Below are positions 55,757 through 64,000 of a stretch of DNA of 64,000 bases, piece by piece. Within the stretch, counting starts at the first letter, position 1. Each line of letters opens with the position of its first letter. A program made the translations under genes and the position numbers. Source of the stretch: Candidatus Kuenenia stuttgartensis (GTDB lineage Bacteria; Gemmatimonadota; Gemmatimonadetes; Gemmatimonadales; Gemmatimonadaceae); assembly GCA_943330235.2 (NCBI GenBank), contig CALQGY020000004.1, forward strand, positions 1-64,000. The letters are read 5' to 3'. The notes under the pieces are model-generated. The model had not been told where the DNA came from, searched no databases, and saw only the letters and a list, made by a program, of their open reading frames with translations.

Positions 55757-56232
55757 CCGGCCCCATTCATTTCGAGCCGGAACCGGGAGCACGACCAGGC
55801 GCCGAGCCAACCATGAACGTGCCACGTCCGGCACTGATCATGGCCGGCGTGCTGGTGGTGTTCGTCCTCGGCCTCGCCATCTCGGCGCGCGTATTCGGAA
55901 TCGGCGGCGACCGAGAGAAGGCGACGACCGTGCTCTTTCAGCGGGACTTGCAGTTCACCGATGCGCCTGATGGCGGCATCATTGTGACCGATGCATCGAC
56001 GAAGAAGGAGTCGACGCGTCTCTCGCCGAATACCAACGGGTTCCTCCGTGGTGCGCTGCGCGCGCTGACACGCTCGCGTCAATCGGCGGGCATCGGTCGT
56101 GATATTCCCTTCCGGCTCGTGCGCTACACCGACGGGCGCTTGGTGTTATTGGATCCTGCCACCAAGCAGCACATCACGATCACGAGCTTCGGCCCGACTC
56201 AAGTCGAGTCCTTCGACATCTTGCTGCGCTGA
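55753..56232 (+). CDS. puhC: Photosynthetic complex assembly protein PuhC
   Basis: 159 residues. Cytoplasmic N-terminus, one membrane helix (ALIMAGVLVVFVLGLAISAR) and a periplasmic domain with LQFTDAPDGGIIVTDASTKK and the PuhC signature FLRGALRALTRSRQSAGI. It supports LH1-RC assembly. Last gene of the bchF-puhC operon; its end converges on pufC. Confidence 0.92.
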   Translation: MTGPIHFEPEPGARPGAEPTMNVPRPALIMAGVLVVFVLGLAISARVFGIGGDREKATTVLFQRDLQFTDAPDGGIIVTDASTKKESTRLSPNTNGFLRGALRALTRSRQSAGIGRDIPFRLVRYTDGRLVLLDPATKQHITITSFGPTQVESFDILLR

Positions 56233-56618
56233 ACGCTGGCCCGGTGTGAGTTGCTGCGCGATGGCCCCCGCTGGTCATTCGCGCCCACTGGGCCCCTTCA
56301 GTCACCGACGCGTCCATCCCGTCTGTCGATAATCTCGTCGGGAATACCACGTCCGACGCCGTGCTCCGGCGTCGTCGCATGACGTAGGCTCATCCGACGC
56401 GGCCTGCGCGGGCTCTTTGCCTCCGCTCCTCGTGCGATGACGCGCGACCAATCATTGATGGGCACTCACTCGCGGTGAAGCGCGGGGGCCATGCGAAAAG
56501 CCCCGCGATGCCTGAGCATCACGGGGCGGGGGCCACGCGTCGGGTCAGTGACCCTGTGCGCAGCGATCTTTTCGCGACCAGGCGTTCGGCGCCAACGGCT
56601 CGCCGAACGCCTGATGAG
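56233..56618. other. 386-base intergenic space between convergent puhC and pufC
   Basis: No ORF of coding character. It holds the pufC terminator (56496-56526) and a smaller hairpin CGACGCC-GTGCTCC-GGCGTCG at 56354-56374, which might slow puhC read-through but has no T-run. The remainder shows nothing recognisable. Confidence 0.7.
56496..56526 (-). terminator. Intrinsic terminator of the puf operon
   Basis: On the minus strand CCCCGTGATGC-TCAG-GCATCGCGGGG is followed by CTTTTC, a stem of 11 pairs with one mismatch about 92 bases behind the pufC stop. Orientation fits only puf transcripts. Confidence 0.85.
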
Positions 56619-57680
56619 TTAGGGCAGGCCAGCTCCAGAGGAGGAAGCCGCCGCGCCGCTTACGGCTTTCGCTGCAGCGGGGGCCTTGACGGTCGTGTCG
56701 ACAACGGGCGTCAAGCTCGGAAACGGCTTGCCATCCCATTCCGGACGTCCCCAGAGGGCTGGGTAGTCGCGGACCATCTTGGCGCCGAACAGCGGCCTGT
56801 AGTTGCCGTTGTGGCACGTCACGCACTGCGCCTTCGGTGCGTCACCCATGGATCCGAGCCGCACGGCCGGGAAGACCGTTTGCAGCGGTGCCAGGTAGTT
56901 CGTGTTCAGGTCTCGCACCATCAGGATGCCGTGCATCGCGGTCACGCGTGCTGGCGGGGCCTGTGTCCAACTGGCGAACTGCCGCGTGTTGTGGCAGTAG
57001 GTGCAGTTGACACCGAGGGAGCGCGACTGACTGATCATCAGGGCGTGGGTCCACTCGGTCTGCTTCACGGAGCTCCGATTGGCCTTGGAGGGCGCGACCG
57101 TATGCGAGACGACGCGCGCGCCATCGCGGTCGAGGTAGTGCCGCAGGTAGTCGTTCTGGCTGGAATAGAACCAGAGGCCGTTGGGGAGCGGTTTGCCGAG
57201 GTGGCACGTGTAGCAGGTGACGCCCGTCTGCTTGACATGCGCCGAATACTGGCCGTTGATCTGCCGCGTCATCTGGAGCATGCGGCGTGCGACGACCTTG
57301 GTATACAGCGGCTTGCCGTTGTTCAGTGTATCGGCGGCGAAGTCGGCGACGTTGTGGCAGTAGGCGCAGTTACCGGTTCCGGCCACCCACGTGCTCATCG
57401 CGAGCATGGTGCGGGTGAACTCCGACACCGAGATGTCGTTGAGCACCTGCACGTTTTTCCACGGCAGCGGGCCCGGCGGTGACGCGCCGGCCGGCGGCAG
57501 CGTTGCCGGCAGTTTGACCTGAGCGAACTTCTTCTTCAGGTCCCCACGGTCGTAGTTCTGCTCCATCGCGACGCCGCGATATCCAACCTGCACCGTGTCG
57601 GTGTTGTGATCACCGCAGGCGGTGAGCGCCAGCAGCAACGCTGGCGCACACACACTGGCGGCTCGGGCAAAACGGTTCAC
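56619..57680 (-). CDS. pufC: Reaction-centre tetrahaem cytochrome subunit
   Basis: 353 residues with a lipoprotein signal (LLLALTAC, lipidated Cys22). Four haem motifs: CAYCH (105-109), CYTCH (156-160), CTYCH (226-230) and CVTCH (286-290), each preceded by the methionine/histidine ligand regions typical of PufC. It re-reduces the special pair from the periplasm. The last 30 residues are an Ala/Val/Ser-rich tail. Its start overlaps the pufM stop (ATGA). Confidence 0.97.
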   Translation of the reverse strand: MNRFARAASVCAPALLLALTACGDHNTDTVQVGYRGVAMEQNYDRGDLKKKFAQVKLPATLPPAGASPPGPLPWKNVQVLNDISVSEFTRTMLAMSTWVAGTGNCAYCHNVADFAADTLNNGKPLYTKVVARRMLQMTRQINGQYSAHVKQTGVTCYTCHLGKPLPNGLWFYSSQNDYLRHYLDRDGARVVSHTVAPSKANRSSVKQTEWTHALMISQSRSLGVNCTYCHNTRQFASWTQAPPARVTAMHGILMVRDLNTNYLAPLQTVFPAVRLGSMGDAPKAQCVTCHNGNYRPLFGAKMVRDYPALWGRPEWDGKPFPSLTPVVDTTVKAPAAAKAVSGAAASSSGAGLP

Positions 57681-58801
57681 GGAATCCTCCGTGCAGAGGC
57701 GGGAACGACGGCGGTCGAATCAGTTTTCTGCTTGGTGGTGTCAACCGGCAGGATGACCGTGCTGGAGTCGATCACCATCGGTGCCGCCACAGGGGCTGCG
57801 TACGACGGGAACGAATCGGGCGCTGTACCCTGGTAGCGTCCACGCAAGAGCTGCTGCTGTTCCGGGGTGAGCGTATTGGCGGCCGGGTAGTTGGACACCA
57901 ACCCGTGCTTCACGCCCCACAGATACCAGTTATCAACGACCGTACCCGTGAGCAGAATGCCAATGCCGCCGGTGAAGGTCGTGAGCACGGCAAACCACCA
58001 CGCCCAGCGGTGAATCGATTCCATCGTCGCATTGAAGCCCATCGTCCAGCGCCAGAAGAGCATGGAGCGTTCGGCCGCGGTGCCACGATCGGTGATCTGT
58101 TCGATTTCGCGTTCACCACCGAGGCGAGCCACGGCCAGAATGGTGGCGGCGTGCATCGCGAACAGCACCGCGCTGCCATACAGGAACACGATGGAGAGCG
58201 CGTGGAACGGGTTGTAGTACAGGTTGCCGTAGCGAATCGAGAACGCCGACGTCCAGTCCAAGTGCGGGAAGATGCCGAAGGGCACCATCTCGCTCCAGCT
58301 GCCCACCAAGAGCGGCTGAATGAAGAACGTCGAGTACAGGAAGATCGCCGAGGCAAAGGCCCAGGGGAGATGCGTGCCCATCTTGAGGGCGCGCGCACGA
58401 CGATACGTGCGCAGCCACCAGAGGGCGATAGACATCGTCAGGAAGAAGCCGGCCATGAGGTACCAGCCACCCTGCGCGAGCGGCGGCAGATGCAGACCGT
58501 ATTGCGGTGGCGGCGGTTCGAGCGCGAGCCACGGTAACTGGCGCGCGAACTCGATGACATTCCAGTTCACCGACGCCCACATGTTCAGGCCGACGATCTC
58601 GAAGGCAATGAATCCGCAGAGGAGCGAGAGGATTCCGAGCGTACCGAGATAGATCGGACCGATCTGTGCGTCGCCGATCTTACCGGCGAGTCCGAAGAAC
58701 CACCCCGATCCCAGACGATTCTCGGCTCCTTCGATGGGAATGCCGGGGTCGGGGGCGGTGCGGATCTGCACGCGTGTAAAGAGGTTCTGATATTCGAGCA
58801 T
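57677..58801 (-). CDS. pufM: Reaction-centre M subunit
   Basis: 374 residues. Five membrane helices; [20 protein letters not shown] and [20 protein letters not shown], with [20 protein letters not shown] holding the non-haem iron glutamate and histidine, are unmistakable. Binds the special-pair and accessory pigments with PufL. After the normal end of M ([12 protein letters not shown]) comes an additional ~55-residue C-terminal tail ([12 protein letters not shown]... [10 protein letters not shown]), Pro/Thr/Val-rich, longer than the ~310-325 residues usual in purple bacteria. Confidence 0.98.
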   Translation of the reverse strand: MLEYQNLFTRVQIRTAPDPGIPIEGAENRLGSGWFFGLAGKIGDAQIGPIYLGTLGILSLLCGFIAFEIVGLNMWASVNWNVIEFARQLPWLALEPPPPQYGLHLPPLAQGGWYLMAGFFLTMSIALWWLRTYRRARALKMGTHLPWAFASAIFLYSTFFIQPLLVGSWSEMVPFGIFPHLDWTSAFSIRYGNLYYNPFHALSIVFLYGSAVLFAMHAATILAVARLGGEREIEQITDRGTAAERSMLFWRWTMGFNATMESIHRWAWWFAVLTTFTGGIGILLTGTVVDNWYLWGVKHGLVSNYPAANTLTPEQQQLLRGRYQGTAPDSFPSYAAPVAAPMVIDSSTVILPVDTTKQKTDSTAVVPASARRIP

Positions 58802-58814
58802 AATGGCCCGCGCC

Positions 58815-59639
58815 TCAGCGCCAGATCGGGAGATTAAGCCACCAGCCCCACCACTCGGGCCAGCCCTTCGTCCAGAAGGGACCGGAGATCACGATGCAGA
58901 TCGCGCTCCAAATGGCCGCCCCGACTGCGAGAAAGAGGCCCAGCCGATGGATGCCGATCGCGCCGATCGAGTAGCCGACCAGGTCGCGGAAGAAAACGTT
59001 TTCGGTTTCGCTGACACCGACCGGCTCTCCCTTCGGGGGATTCGTCACCGAGAGAATGAGCGAGCCGTGCATGGCGAGTGCGAGACAGTTCGTGAAGAAG
59101 AACGTCACGCCAATCATGTGCGCCGGATTGTAGTGAAAGTGGAGGTACTGGTACCCCACGTTCGACACCCAATCGAGGTGCGAGAAAATGCCGTAGGGGA
59201 ATCCATGTCCCCACGCGCCCATCAAGACCGGTCGAATCACCACGAGCGTGGTGTAGGCCAGAACGGCGCCGCCATACGCCCACGGAATGTGCATCCCCAT
59301 GCCGAGCTTCCGGCTGATTTCGGCCTGGCGAAGCGCCCAGCTCCCGAAGGCACCCAACGCACACAGGGTGATGATCTGCCACAGACCGCCCTCACGCATC
59401 GGCGCGAACATCAGGCCGTACTTGAGGTCAGGCGGGGCAATGGAGATTTGCCAGAGGTTCCACGTCGGTCCCATCGCGGCGCCCCAGACGCACAGAATCG
59501 TGCCGAGGGAGGCGAAGAAGATCGTCGTGACACCAAAAAATCCCACGTAGAACGGACCGAACCAGAAATCGAACAGATCTCCGCCGATCAGTGTGCCTCC
59601 GCGGACACGATACTTTTTTTCGAAGCTCAGCATCGCCAT
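58815..59639 (-). CDS. pufL: Reaction-centre L subunit
   Basis: 274 residues from ATG 59639 (a GTG farther upstream would put the pufA/pufL hairpin in the coding sequence). [20 protein letters not shown] begins like all Puf[21 protein letters not shown] holds a bacteriochlorophyll histidine, [20 protein letters not shown] the quinone/iron region. Length is exactly typical. Thirteen bases separate it from pufM. Confidence 0.98.
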   Translation of the reverse strand: MAMLSFEKKYRVRGGTLIGGDLFDFWFGPFYVGFFGVTTIFFASLGTILCVWGAAMGPTWNLWQISIAPPDLKYGLMFAPMREGGLWQIITLCALGAFGSWALRQAEISRKLGMGMHIPWAYGGAVLAYTTLVVIRPVLMGAWGHGFPYGIFSHLDWVSNVGYQYLHFHYNPAHMIGVTFFFTNCLALAMHGSLILSVTNPPKGEPVGVSETENVFFRDLVGYSIGAIGIHRLGLFLAVGAAIWSAICIVISGPFWTKGWPEWWGWWLNLPIWR

Positions 59640-59683
59640 GGGCGATTTCTCCGGACGAGCAGACGAGAACAGGGCTGGCGTCG

Positions 59684-59728
59684 GCCGGGGATGGCGTCGC
59701 ACCGACACGTGCGATGCGCCATCCCGGC
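59684..59728 (-). promoter_or_regulatory. Strong hairpin between pufA and pufL
   Basis: GCCGGGATGGCG pairs with CGCCATCCCCGGC (one bulged base), extended by TCGCAC/GTGCGA and a six-base loop. It fills the middle of the 105-base gap. In Rhodobacter a hairpin at the same place protects the pufBA segment from 3' decay and raises antenna over reaction-centre mRNA. Confidence 0.85.
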
Positions 59729-59744
59729 GACGACGCGCGACGAA

Positions 59745-59960
59745 TTACCGACCTGGCGGGAGCGGCGACATTTCTGCCGCGGCCGCCGGAGCCGACGCCC
59801 CGACGGGCGCCTGCGCTGCTGACAACGTCCCGTTCTCAATCCACGAGTAACGCTGCGAGCTGAGCAGGATGAAATGAATGACGAACGCGAGCAGCCCCAC
59901 GAAGCCACCAACGGCAATCATGACGCGACGCGGGTCATACATCAGCCAAATACGATGCAT
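59745..59960 (-). CDS. pufA: LH1-type antenna alpha polypeptide (second copy)
   Basis: 71 residues. MHRIWLMYDPRRVMIAVGGF then FVIHFILLSSQRYSWIENG: the bacteriochlorophyll histidine is His29-32 region (AFVIHFILL) with Trp eleven residues later, as in true LH1 alpha. The Ala/Pro-rich C-terminal tail (QAPVGASAPAAAAEMSPL) is long. It lies after the other alpha gene by nine bases and before the hairpin and pufL. Confidence 0.93.
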   Translation of the reverse strand: MHRIWLMYDPRRVMIAVGGFVGLLAFVIHFILLSSQRYSWIENGTLSAAQAPVGASAPAAAAEMSPLPPGR

Positions 59961-59969
59961 GATGACTCC

Positions 59970-60146
59970 TCAGCGGGGGGCGGCGACGGCAGCGGCGGAG
60001 TGCGTCGCGTACTTCGCCTTGAGTGTGCCCGGCCAGTTGAACTGGCTGAAAGCCCACATGTGCATGAACAGCACGGCACCGGCGATGAACGAGCCGATCC
60101 CGCCCATGATCAAATGCGGATCAAGCCCGATCCAAATGCGATACAT
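59970..60146 (-). CDS. pufA: Antenna alpha polypeptide (first copy, divergent)
   Basis: 58 residues, found by reading the strand: MYRIWIGLDPHLIMGGIGSF then IAGAVLFMHMWAFSQFNWPG. The N-terminal IW-X3-DP pattern is that of alpha chains. The histidine (29) is followed by Trp nine residues later (38) rather than eleven, so the spacing differs from the neighbouring alpha. It is preceded by pufB and has no second beta gene. Probable alpha of a different ring or site. Confidence 0.85.
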   Translation of the reverse strand: MYRIWIGLDPHLIMGGIGSFIAGAVLFMHMWAFSQFNWPGTLKAKYATHSAAAVAAPR

Positions 60147-60193
60147 AGAATGCTCCTAGAGCGTGAAGAGGGGGAAGAAGGTTCTGATTGGTA

Positions 60194-60334
60194 TCAGAAC
60201 CAGGGACGCCAGCTCCACGCCAGCAGGTGCGCCATCACCGCACCCAGCACCCACACGCCCGTTCCCGCGATCCAGTACTTGTTGAAGCGGATCGCTTCTG
60301 CCTCGGTCATGCCCTTGTCATCGTACATCGACAT
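60194..60334 (-). CDS. pufB: LH1-type antenna beta polypeptide
   Basis: 46 residues: MSMYDDKGMTEAEAIRFNKY then WIAGTGVWVLGAVMAHLLAW and SWRPWF, with the beta histidine (36) and the WRPW end. GGAGGT stands seven bases upstream of ATG 60334; a second ATG at 60328 is in frame. It starts the puf operon and is the only beta gene here. Confidence 0.95.
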   Translation of the reverse strand: MSMYDDKGMTEAEAIRFNKYWIAGTGVWVLGAVMAHLLAWSWRPWF

Positions 60335-60432
60335 CGAAACCTCCGGAGAACTTTCGGAGCTACCGCGCACATCCCGCGCGGCGGGGATGCCAACCCCATA
60401 TCGGGGTGGCGAAATACGCCTGTGAACCGCGA

Positions 60433-60450
60433 TGTAAACTGAACCTTACA
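60433..60450. promoter_or_regulatory. PpsR box at the puf promoter
   Basis: TGTAAACTGAACCTTACA is an exact TGT-N12-ACA. It lies about 100 bases upstream of pufB and about 100 upstream of bchO, overlapping the expected puf -10 region. Confidence 0.65.
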
Positions 60451-60481
60451 GTGTAAGGCGTCAAGAATTATTTACGGTTTT

Positions 60482-60499
60482 CGTCAAACTTTCTCCACA
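60482..60499. promoter_or_regulatory. Second, weaker PpsR-like box
   Basis: CGTCAAACTTTCTCCACA has one mismatch to TGT-N12-ACA. It is 49 bases from the first box and nearer to bchO. The CGTCAA part could be a -35 on the minus strand instead. Confidence 0.35.
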
Positions 60500-60548
60500 T
60501 TTCCGTCCGTTGTTCCCCGACATACGGGTTTCCCACGCCAAATTCCCT

Positions 60549-61433
60549 GTGCGCATTCCAGATACCGGTAGAATCCCCCCCGATTGGCCGGGTCGGCAGC
60601 ACTCCGCGTTCTATGCGGCCGCCGGCTTTCGATGGCATGTCCAACGCGCGGGGGACGGACCATTGGTGCTGTTCCTGCACGGGACGGGCGGTTCCACGCA
60701 CTCGTGGGCCGCGTGTACTGAGGCACTGACCAGTTCCTGCACCGTCGTATCGATCGATCTGCCCGGACACGGCTTCACGCAGCGCGACGTCGGTGCGCCC
60801 GACGGTCCAGCGCTCTTCTCGCTGCACCGCATGGCGCAGGCGGTGGGAGATCTCCTCGATCGGCTCGGTGCCCGCCCGGTGCTCGTCGTTGGACACTCCG
60901 CCGGCGTCCCGATCCTGCTGCAGATGGTCCTCGATGGGCGGATCGCGCCGTCACGCGTCCTCGGGGTGAATCCGGCGCTGGTGCCGCCGCCGGCGCTCTA
61001 TCTGGCGCTGCTGGCGCCGCTCCTCGGCGCCATTGTTGAACGGGAGGTCATCGCCCAGGGAGGCGCGTGGCTCGCGCAGGCGACGCGCATTGTTGAGGTG
61101 ATGCTCGCGAGCTCTGGCACGCGGCTCTCGCCCGACGCGCTCGCACGCTACCGGTGGCTGTGCACGCAGCCGGAGCACGTCCATGCCGCACTCACGATGA
61201 TGTCGCGGTGGGACCTCCCGGCGCTCCTGCGCGACACGCTCGCCCTGCGGACACCGCTTGAGGTGCTCGCGGGAAGCCGCGATCGATGGGTCCCTGCTGG
61301 CGCCCTGCGGCGCGTCGTCGACCGAATACCGCACGCCACCTGGCGTGAGATCGAGGCGGGGCATCTGATCCCGGACGAGCGACCGGGCGACGTCGTGCAG
61401 GCGGTGCGTCGGGCGTTGGCCGAGACCGCGTAA
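60549..61433 (+). CDS. bchO: Alpha/beta hydrolase BchO
   Basis: 294 residues from GTG 60549; a TTG at 60510 would add 13 residues. Starts PPDWPGRQHSAFYAAAGFRW, the BchO opening; oxyanion region LVLFLHGTGGSTHSW; nucleophile in LVVGHSAGVPILLQMV. Histidine of the triad in EIEAGHLIPDERPGD. Its role is linked to magnesium chelatase (it usually follows bchD), the exact reaction unknown. Here it stands alone between puf and bchZ/Y. Confidence 0.9.
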   Translation: MRIPDTGRIPPDWPGRQHSAFYAAAGFRWHVQRAGDGPLVLFLHGTGGSTHSWAACTEALTSSCTVVSIDLPGHGFTQRDVGAPDGPALFSLHRMAQAVGDLLDRLGARPVLVVGHSAGVPILLQMVLDGRIAPSRVLGVNPALVPPPALYLALLAPLLGAIVEREVIAQGGAWLAQATRIVEVMLASSGTRLSPDALARYRWLCTQPEHVHAALTMMSRWDLPALLRDTLALRTPLEVLAGSRDRWVPAGALRRVVDRIPHATWREIEAGHLIPDERPGDVVQAVRRALAETA

Positions 61434-61467
61434 CGGCTCCCCCGCGACACATCCACGGCGATGGCCC

Positions 61468-61518
61468 CCCAAACACACGAGGCGAAACAGATGATCTGTT
61501 TCGCCTCGTGTGTTTGGG
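61468..61518. terminator. Perfect 51-base palindrome between bchO and bchZ
   Basis: Twenty-five bases (CCCAAACACACGAGGCGAAA plus CAGAT) are followed by one base and then their exact complement. The genes converge here (bchO +, bchZ -), so it is best read as a bidirectional transcription stop; there is no U-run. Perfect symmetry over 25 bp is unusual for a normal terminator. Confidence 0.6.
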
Positions 61519-61544
61519 TTGGACGGGAAGCGTGACGCCGGTCG

Positions 61545-62999
61545 TTAACTCGTCGCGCCAACCAAGCCGCGGCGGCTCGCCAGGACGTGATCGCGCGAGA
61601 CTTCCGATTGGCCCGCGTCGCGGGCGTCTTTCTCCGCCAGGTCGCGTAGGCGCTTGGCCGCGGAAATGCGGATAAGCACCGGATACTGATCGACGATTTC
61701 ATCCAGCGCACTCTTCGCGTCATCGTCCCACGGCAGCTCCTTGTGCAGCCGCGAGGGGGTCGCGTCGATCTTGTCCATGTCCGTGCCCAAGGGCAGGATA
61801 TGAAACAGCATATCGAACAGCGCGTTGCACACTTCCTGAATGAGATACGTCGCACCCGAGTAGCCCATGAACGGCGTGCCCGTGTGCCGTCGGATGATGG
61901 CCCCGGGGAAGCTGGCGGGGATATACAGCGACCGCGCCCCCAGTTCGGCGAGATACATGCGCTCGTTGTAGCTGCCGAACATGATGAGCGGCGGCGTCGC
62001 CTTAAGGGCTTCTCGCACCGCCGCGTTATCGGGCTTCACGCCGGGCCGTCGCGAGAACGCAAAGGAGCAGGGAAGGCCCATCTCCGTCTCGAGGAAATGC
62101 CGCACGCCGCGCGCGTAGGTCTCGTTCGCCACGATCGCAAAGCTGGCCGTGCCGAAGAAGTCTTGCGTGACGCTGCGCCAGAGATCCCACAACGGCTTGA
62201 TGGTCGTGTGCTTTTCTTTCTCGATGAACGGCTCGGGGTCGAGACCGAGCATCTCGCCCAGCGTGCGCAGGAATTTCGTCGTGCTGTGCAGGCCGATGGG
62301 GGCCTGCAGGTACGGACGGTCCAGCGCCTCGCAGAGCATGCGGCCGAACTCGCGATACATGCACACATTCACGTCGGCATCCACGAGGCGCGGGACTTCC
62401 TCGAGATGGCTGCCCAACGGGAACACCATGTTCACTTCGGCGCCGATCCCTTCCACCAAGCGGCGAATTTCCGCTAGATCACTCGGGGAATTGAAGTAGC
62501 CGTAAATCGTGCCCACGATGTTGACACGCGGCTTGGCGCCGGGCGCGCGCTCTTTCGGCTTGGGCGCCACGCCCTTCTTCAATCCGTACTCCGTCCACAG
62601 CCAGTACAGCGCGCGCTCGGCGGCCTGCCACTGATCTTCGTCGATGGTGCGCGGCAGAAAGCGCTGAATGTTGGTCCCTTCCGGCGTCACGCCACCGCCG
62701 ATCATCTCCGCGATGCTGCCGGTGACGACCACCGCCGGCAACTCGGGGTCCAGCGTCTTGTGCGCGCGACGCATCGCGCCTTCGGTGCCGTTGCGACCGA
62801 GTTCGTCTTCACCGAGGCCCGTGACGACAATGGGCAGTTCATGCGGCGGCAGGGCATCGGTGTAATGCAGCACCGAGGTGACGGGCAGGTTCTCGCAGCC
62901 GACCGGTCCATCAATAACGACTTGCAGCCCCTTGATGGCCGTGAACACATACACGGCGCCCCAGTAACCACCTGCGCGATCGTGATCGAGCACCAGCAT
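61545..62999 (-). CDS. bchZ: Chlorophyllide a reductase subunit Z
   Basis: 484 residues. Start [20 protein letters not shown] and [20 protein letters not shown] with cysteine ligand, [40 protein letters not shown] are typical of BchZ. With BchY it forms the catalytic part of the nitrogenase-like enzyme that reduces the C7-C8 bond, making the bacteriochlorin. Start overlaps the bchY stop (TGATG). Confidence 0.97.
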   Translation of the reverse strand: MLVLDHDRAGGYWGAVYVFTAIKGLQVVIDGPVGCENLPVTSVLHYTDALPPHELPIVVTGLGEDELGRNGTEGAMRRAHKTLDPELPAVVVTGSIAEMIGGGVTPEGTNIQRFLPRTIDEDQWQAAERALYWLWTEYGLKKGVAPKPKERAPGAKPRVNIVGTIYGYFNSPSDLAEIRRLVEGIGAEVNMVFPLGSHLEEVPRLVDADVNVCMYREFGRMLCEALDRPYLQAPIGLHSTTKFLRTLGEMLGLDPEPFIEKEKHTTIKPLWDLWRSVTQDFFGTASFAIVANETYARGVRHFLETEMGLPCSFAFSRRPGVKPDNAAVREALKATPPLIMFGSYNERMYLAELGARSLYIPASFPGAIIRRHTGTPFMGYSGATYLIQEVCNALFDMLFHILPLGTDMDKIDATPSRLHKELPWDDDAKSALDEIVDQYPVLIRISAAKRLRDLAEKDARDAGQSEVSRDHVLASRRGLVGATS

Positions 63000-64000
63000 C
63001 AGACCATCTCCTCGGACTTCCGCGCCCGCGCCAGTTTGGCGAGGTGGCGCTTATAGTGATCGCGGAATTCCGGGTGATCTTGTGGCACCTCTTCCCAGAC
63101 GCCCGAGGCGAAGCCCGTGCCGACGCCGTCGAAGAAGGCGCTCATGGTATCGAAGCGCGCCTTGTTGCCGAGGGCGGCGTTGACCACGGTCGCGAGCGAG
63201 CCCGCACCGGCCGGGCCCATGAGGGGGCGCGCCGAAATGAGATTGGTGAAATACAGCGACGGCGTGGAGAGCTCTTTGGCTTTCTGCACGACCGGTGTGG
63301 TGCCGATTGCGAGATCGGGTTTGAACTCATGCAGGGCGGCGAGGTCCTGTTCGAGTGAGGCGCGGTACTGCACATGAATGCCGCGCGCGGCCAACCATTC
63401 GCGATCGACTTCGCTGTACGGTGTGCGCGGGCACGCGGTGCCCACGTAGCGCACATCGGCACCGCTTTCCACGAGCAATCGCGCCACGAGCAGCTCCGAC
63501 CCTTCATACCCGGACAACGTGATGCGCCCCTGAATGGGCTTCGCGCCGAGCGCGCCCTTGATGGCGGGCAGGAACTTGTTCTTGGCCGCATCAATTTTCT
63601 CGCGCGCGACGCCGGCCATCTGTCCGATAGACTCGAGCCACGCTTCGGTGCCGTCGTAGCCAACCGGGGCTGAGCCCACGATGGGACGACCGGCCGCCTG
63701 GAATTCGCGGTACGACGCCGTGTAGAACGGATGAATGGCCGCGACGCCGACGCAGTCGAGCGCCGCATACAACTCACGCCATTCGCGCGTGGGCACGACG
63801 GGGCCGGCGGCCAGGCCAAGCGGCTCCAGCATCATGCCGATGCCAACGGGATCAACGGGGAACATCTCACCCACCAACGTGACGGTGGGGCGCTCGCTCT
63901 TGCCGCCGCGCGGCGCCGACACGGGGCCCTGTTCGGCCTCGGTGCGCGCGTACCGGAGCATGGCACCGGCCAGCACATCTTTCGCTTCCGCATGCGTGGG
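62999..64000 (-). CDS. bchY: Chlorophyllide a reductase subunit Y (3' part)
   Basis: Open to the right edge, at least 333 residues; about 160 more are expected upstream (full BchY about 500). [40 protein letters not shown] and [20 protein letters not shown] are characteristic. The GTG at 63976 is internal, not the start. Partner of BchZ; the ATPase bchX is expected beyond the edge. Confidence 0.93.
   Translation of the reverse strand, partial: PTHAEAKDVLAGAMLRYARTEAEQGPVSAPRGGKSERPTVTLVGEMFPVDPVGIGMMLEPLGLAAGPVVPTREWRELYAALDCVGVAAIHPFYTASYREFQAAGRPIVGSAPVGYDGTEAWLESIGQMAGVAREKIDAAKNKFLPAIKGALGAKPIQGRITLSGYEGSELLVARLLVESGADVRYVGTACPRTPYSEVDREWLAARGIHVQYRASLEQDLAALHEFKPDLAIGTTPVVQKAKELSTPSLYFTNLISARPLMGPAGAGSLATVVNAALGNKARFDTMSAFFDGVGTGFASGVWEEVPQDHPEFRDHYKRHLAKLARARKSEEMV

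Larger units (their letters stand above)
60335..60548. other. Divergent puf / bchO control region
   Basis: AT-rich island inside GC-rich surroundings. It holds the PpsR box at 60433, the TTGACG -35-like hexamer for puf (minus strand, 60464-60459), and a weaker box at 60482. On the puf side a small hairpin CAACCCC-ATATC-GGGGTGG-type (about 60389-60408) and CTCCG/CGGAG next to the pufB ribosome site suggest a structured leader of about 100 nt. Confidence 0.6.

Overview
The window is a high-GC, gene-dense bacterial chromosome segment with no transposase, CRISPR array or tRNA gene that I could find. Its right half (about 36-64 kb) is a purple-bacterial type photosynthesis gene cluster: type-2 reaction centre, LH1-type antenna, oxygen-dependent AcsF and the PpsR/PpaA regulators. 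Its left half carries ordinary non-phototrophic genes that look like Gemmatimonadota (an MglA/MglB pair, PEP-CTERM protein, YtxH and YihY proteins, glycolytic genes). The combination best fits a phototrophic Gemmatimonas (G. phototrophica or a close relative), in which the photosynthesis cluster is believed to come from a purple bacterium. The identification is an inference from gene content; no database search was possible.

Layout. 0.2-4 kb: an exported sugar dehydrogenase-like protein, a LolA-like exported protein and an S41 protease lipoprotein. 4-10.6 kb: a sugar-phosphate/glycolysis run (transaldolase, pyruvate kinase, PhnP-like hydrolase, phosphoglucose isomerase, class II aldolase). 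10.6-13.1 kb: YtxH, YihY and threonine aldolase genes. 13.2 kb: a small SRP RNA. 13.4-16.1 kb: a PAS-GGDEF-EAL protein on the minus strand. 16.3-26 kb: dnaX-ybaB-recR, mglB-mglA, pgsA, a PEP-CTERM protein behind a sigma-54 promoter, cinA, grpE, dnaJ and an exported protein. 26.2-30.8 kb, minus strand: mnmA, cysteine desulfurase, kynB, kynA, bshB1.

Photosynthesis region. The minus-strand unit bchG - pucC-like - 20-codon ORF - bchP - hemA - hemE - hemF - hemG (39.6 to 30.9 kb) links bacteriochlorophyll tail attachment and reduction to the shared tetrapyrrole pathway. ppaA-ppsR (minus) diverges from a roughly 14-kb plus-strand operon, bchF-N-B-H-L-M - 110-aa ORF - acsF - lhaA - puhA(t) - puhA(c) - puhB - puhC. 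The puf operon lies on the minus strand and converges on it: pufB - pufA - pufA - pufL - pufM - pufC. bchO follows on the plus strand, then bchZ and the partial bchY at the right edge on the minus strand. Together these cover most steps from protoporphyrin to bacteriochlorophyll a, plus the reaction centre and LH1 genes. bchI, bchD, bchX, bchC and the crt genes are absent and presumably lie beyond 64 kb.

Most notable: reaction-centre subunit H is encoded as two overlapping genes (membrane helix and cytoplasmic domain). The puf operon has two different alpha antenna genes and one beta gene, with a strong hairpin between pufA and pufL. TGT-N12-ACA type PpsR boxes lie at the key promoters. A membrane-anchored 110-aa protein with alternating histidines sits between bchM and acsF. 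Two micro-ORFs bridge neighbouring bch genes. The PEP-CTERM gene has a near-perfect sigma-54 promoter preceded by paired TGTGG/CCACA inverted repeats.
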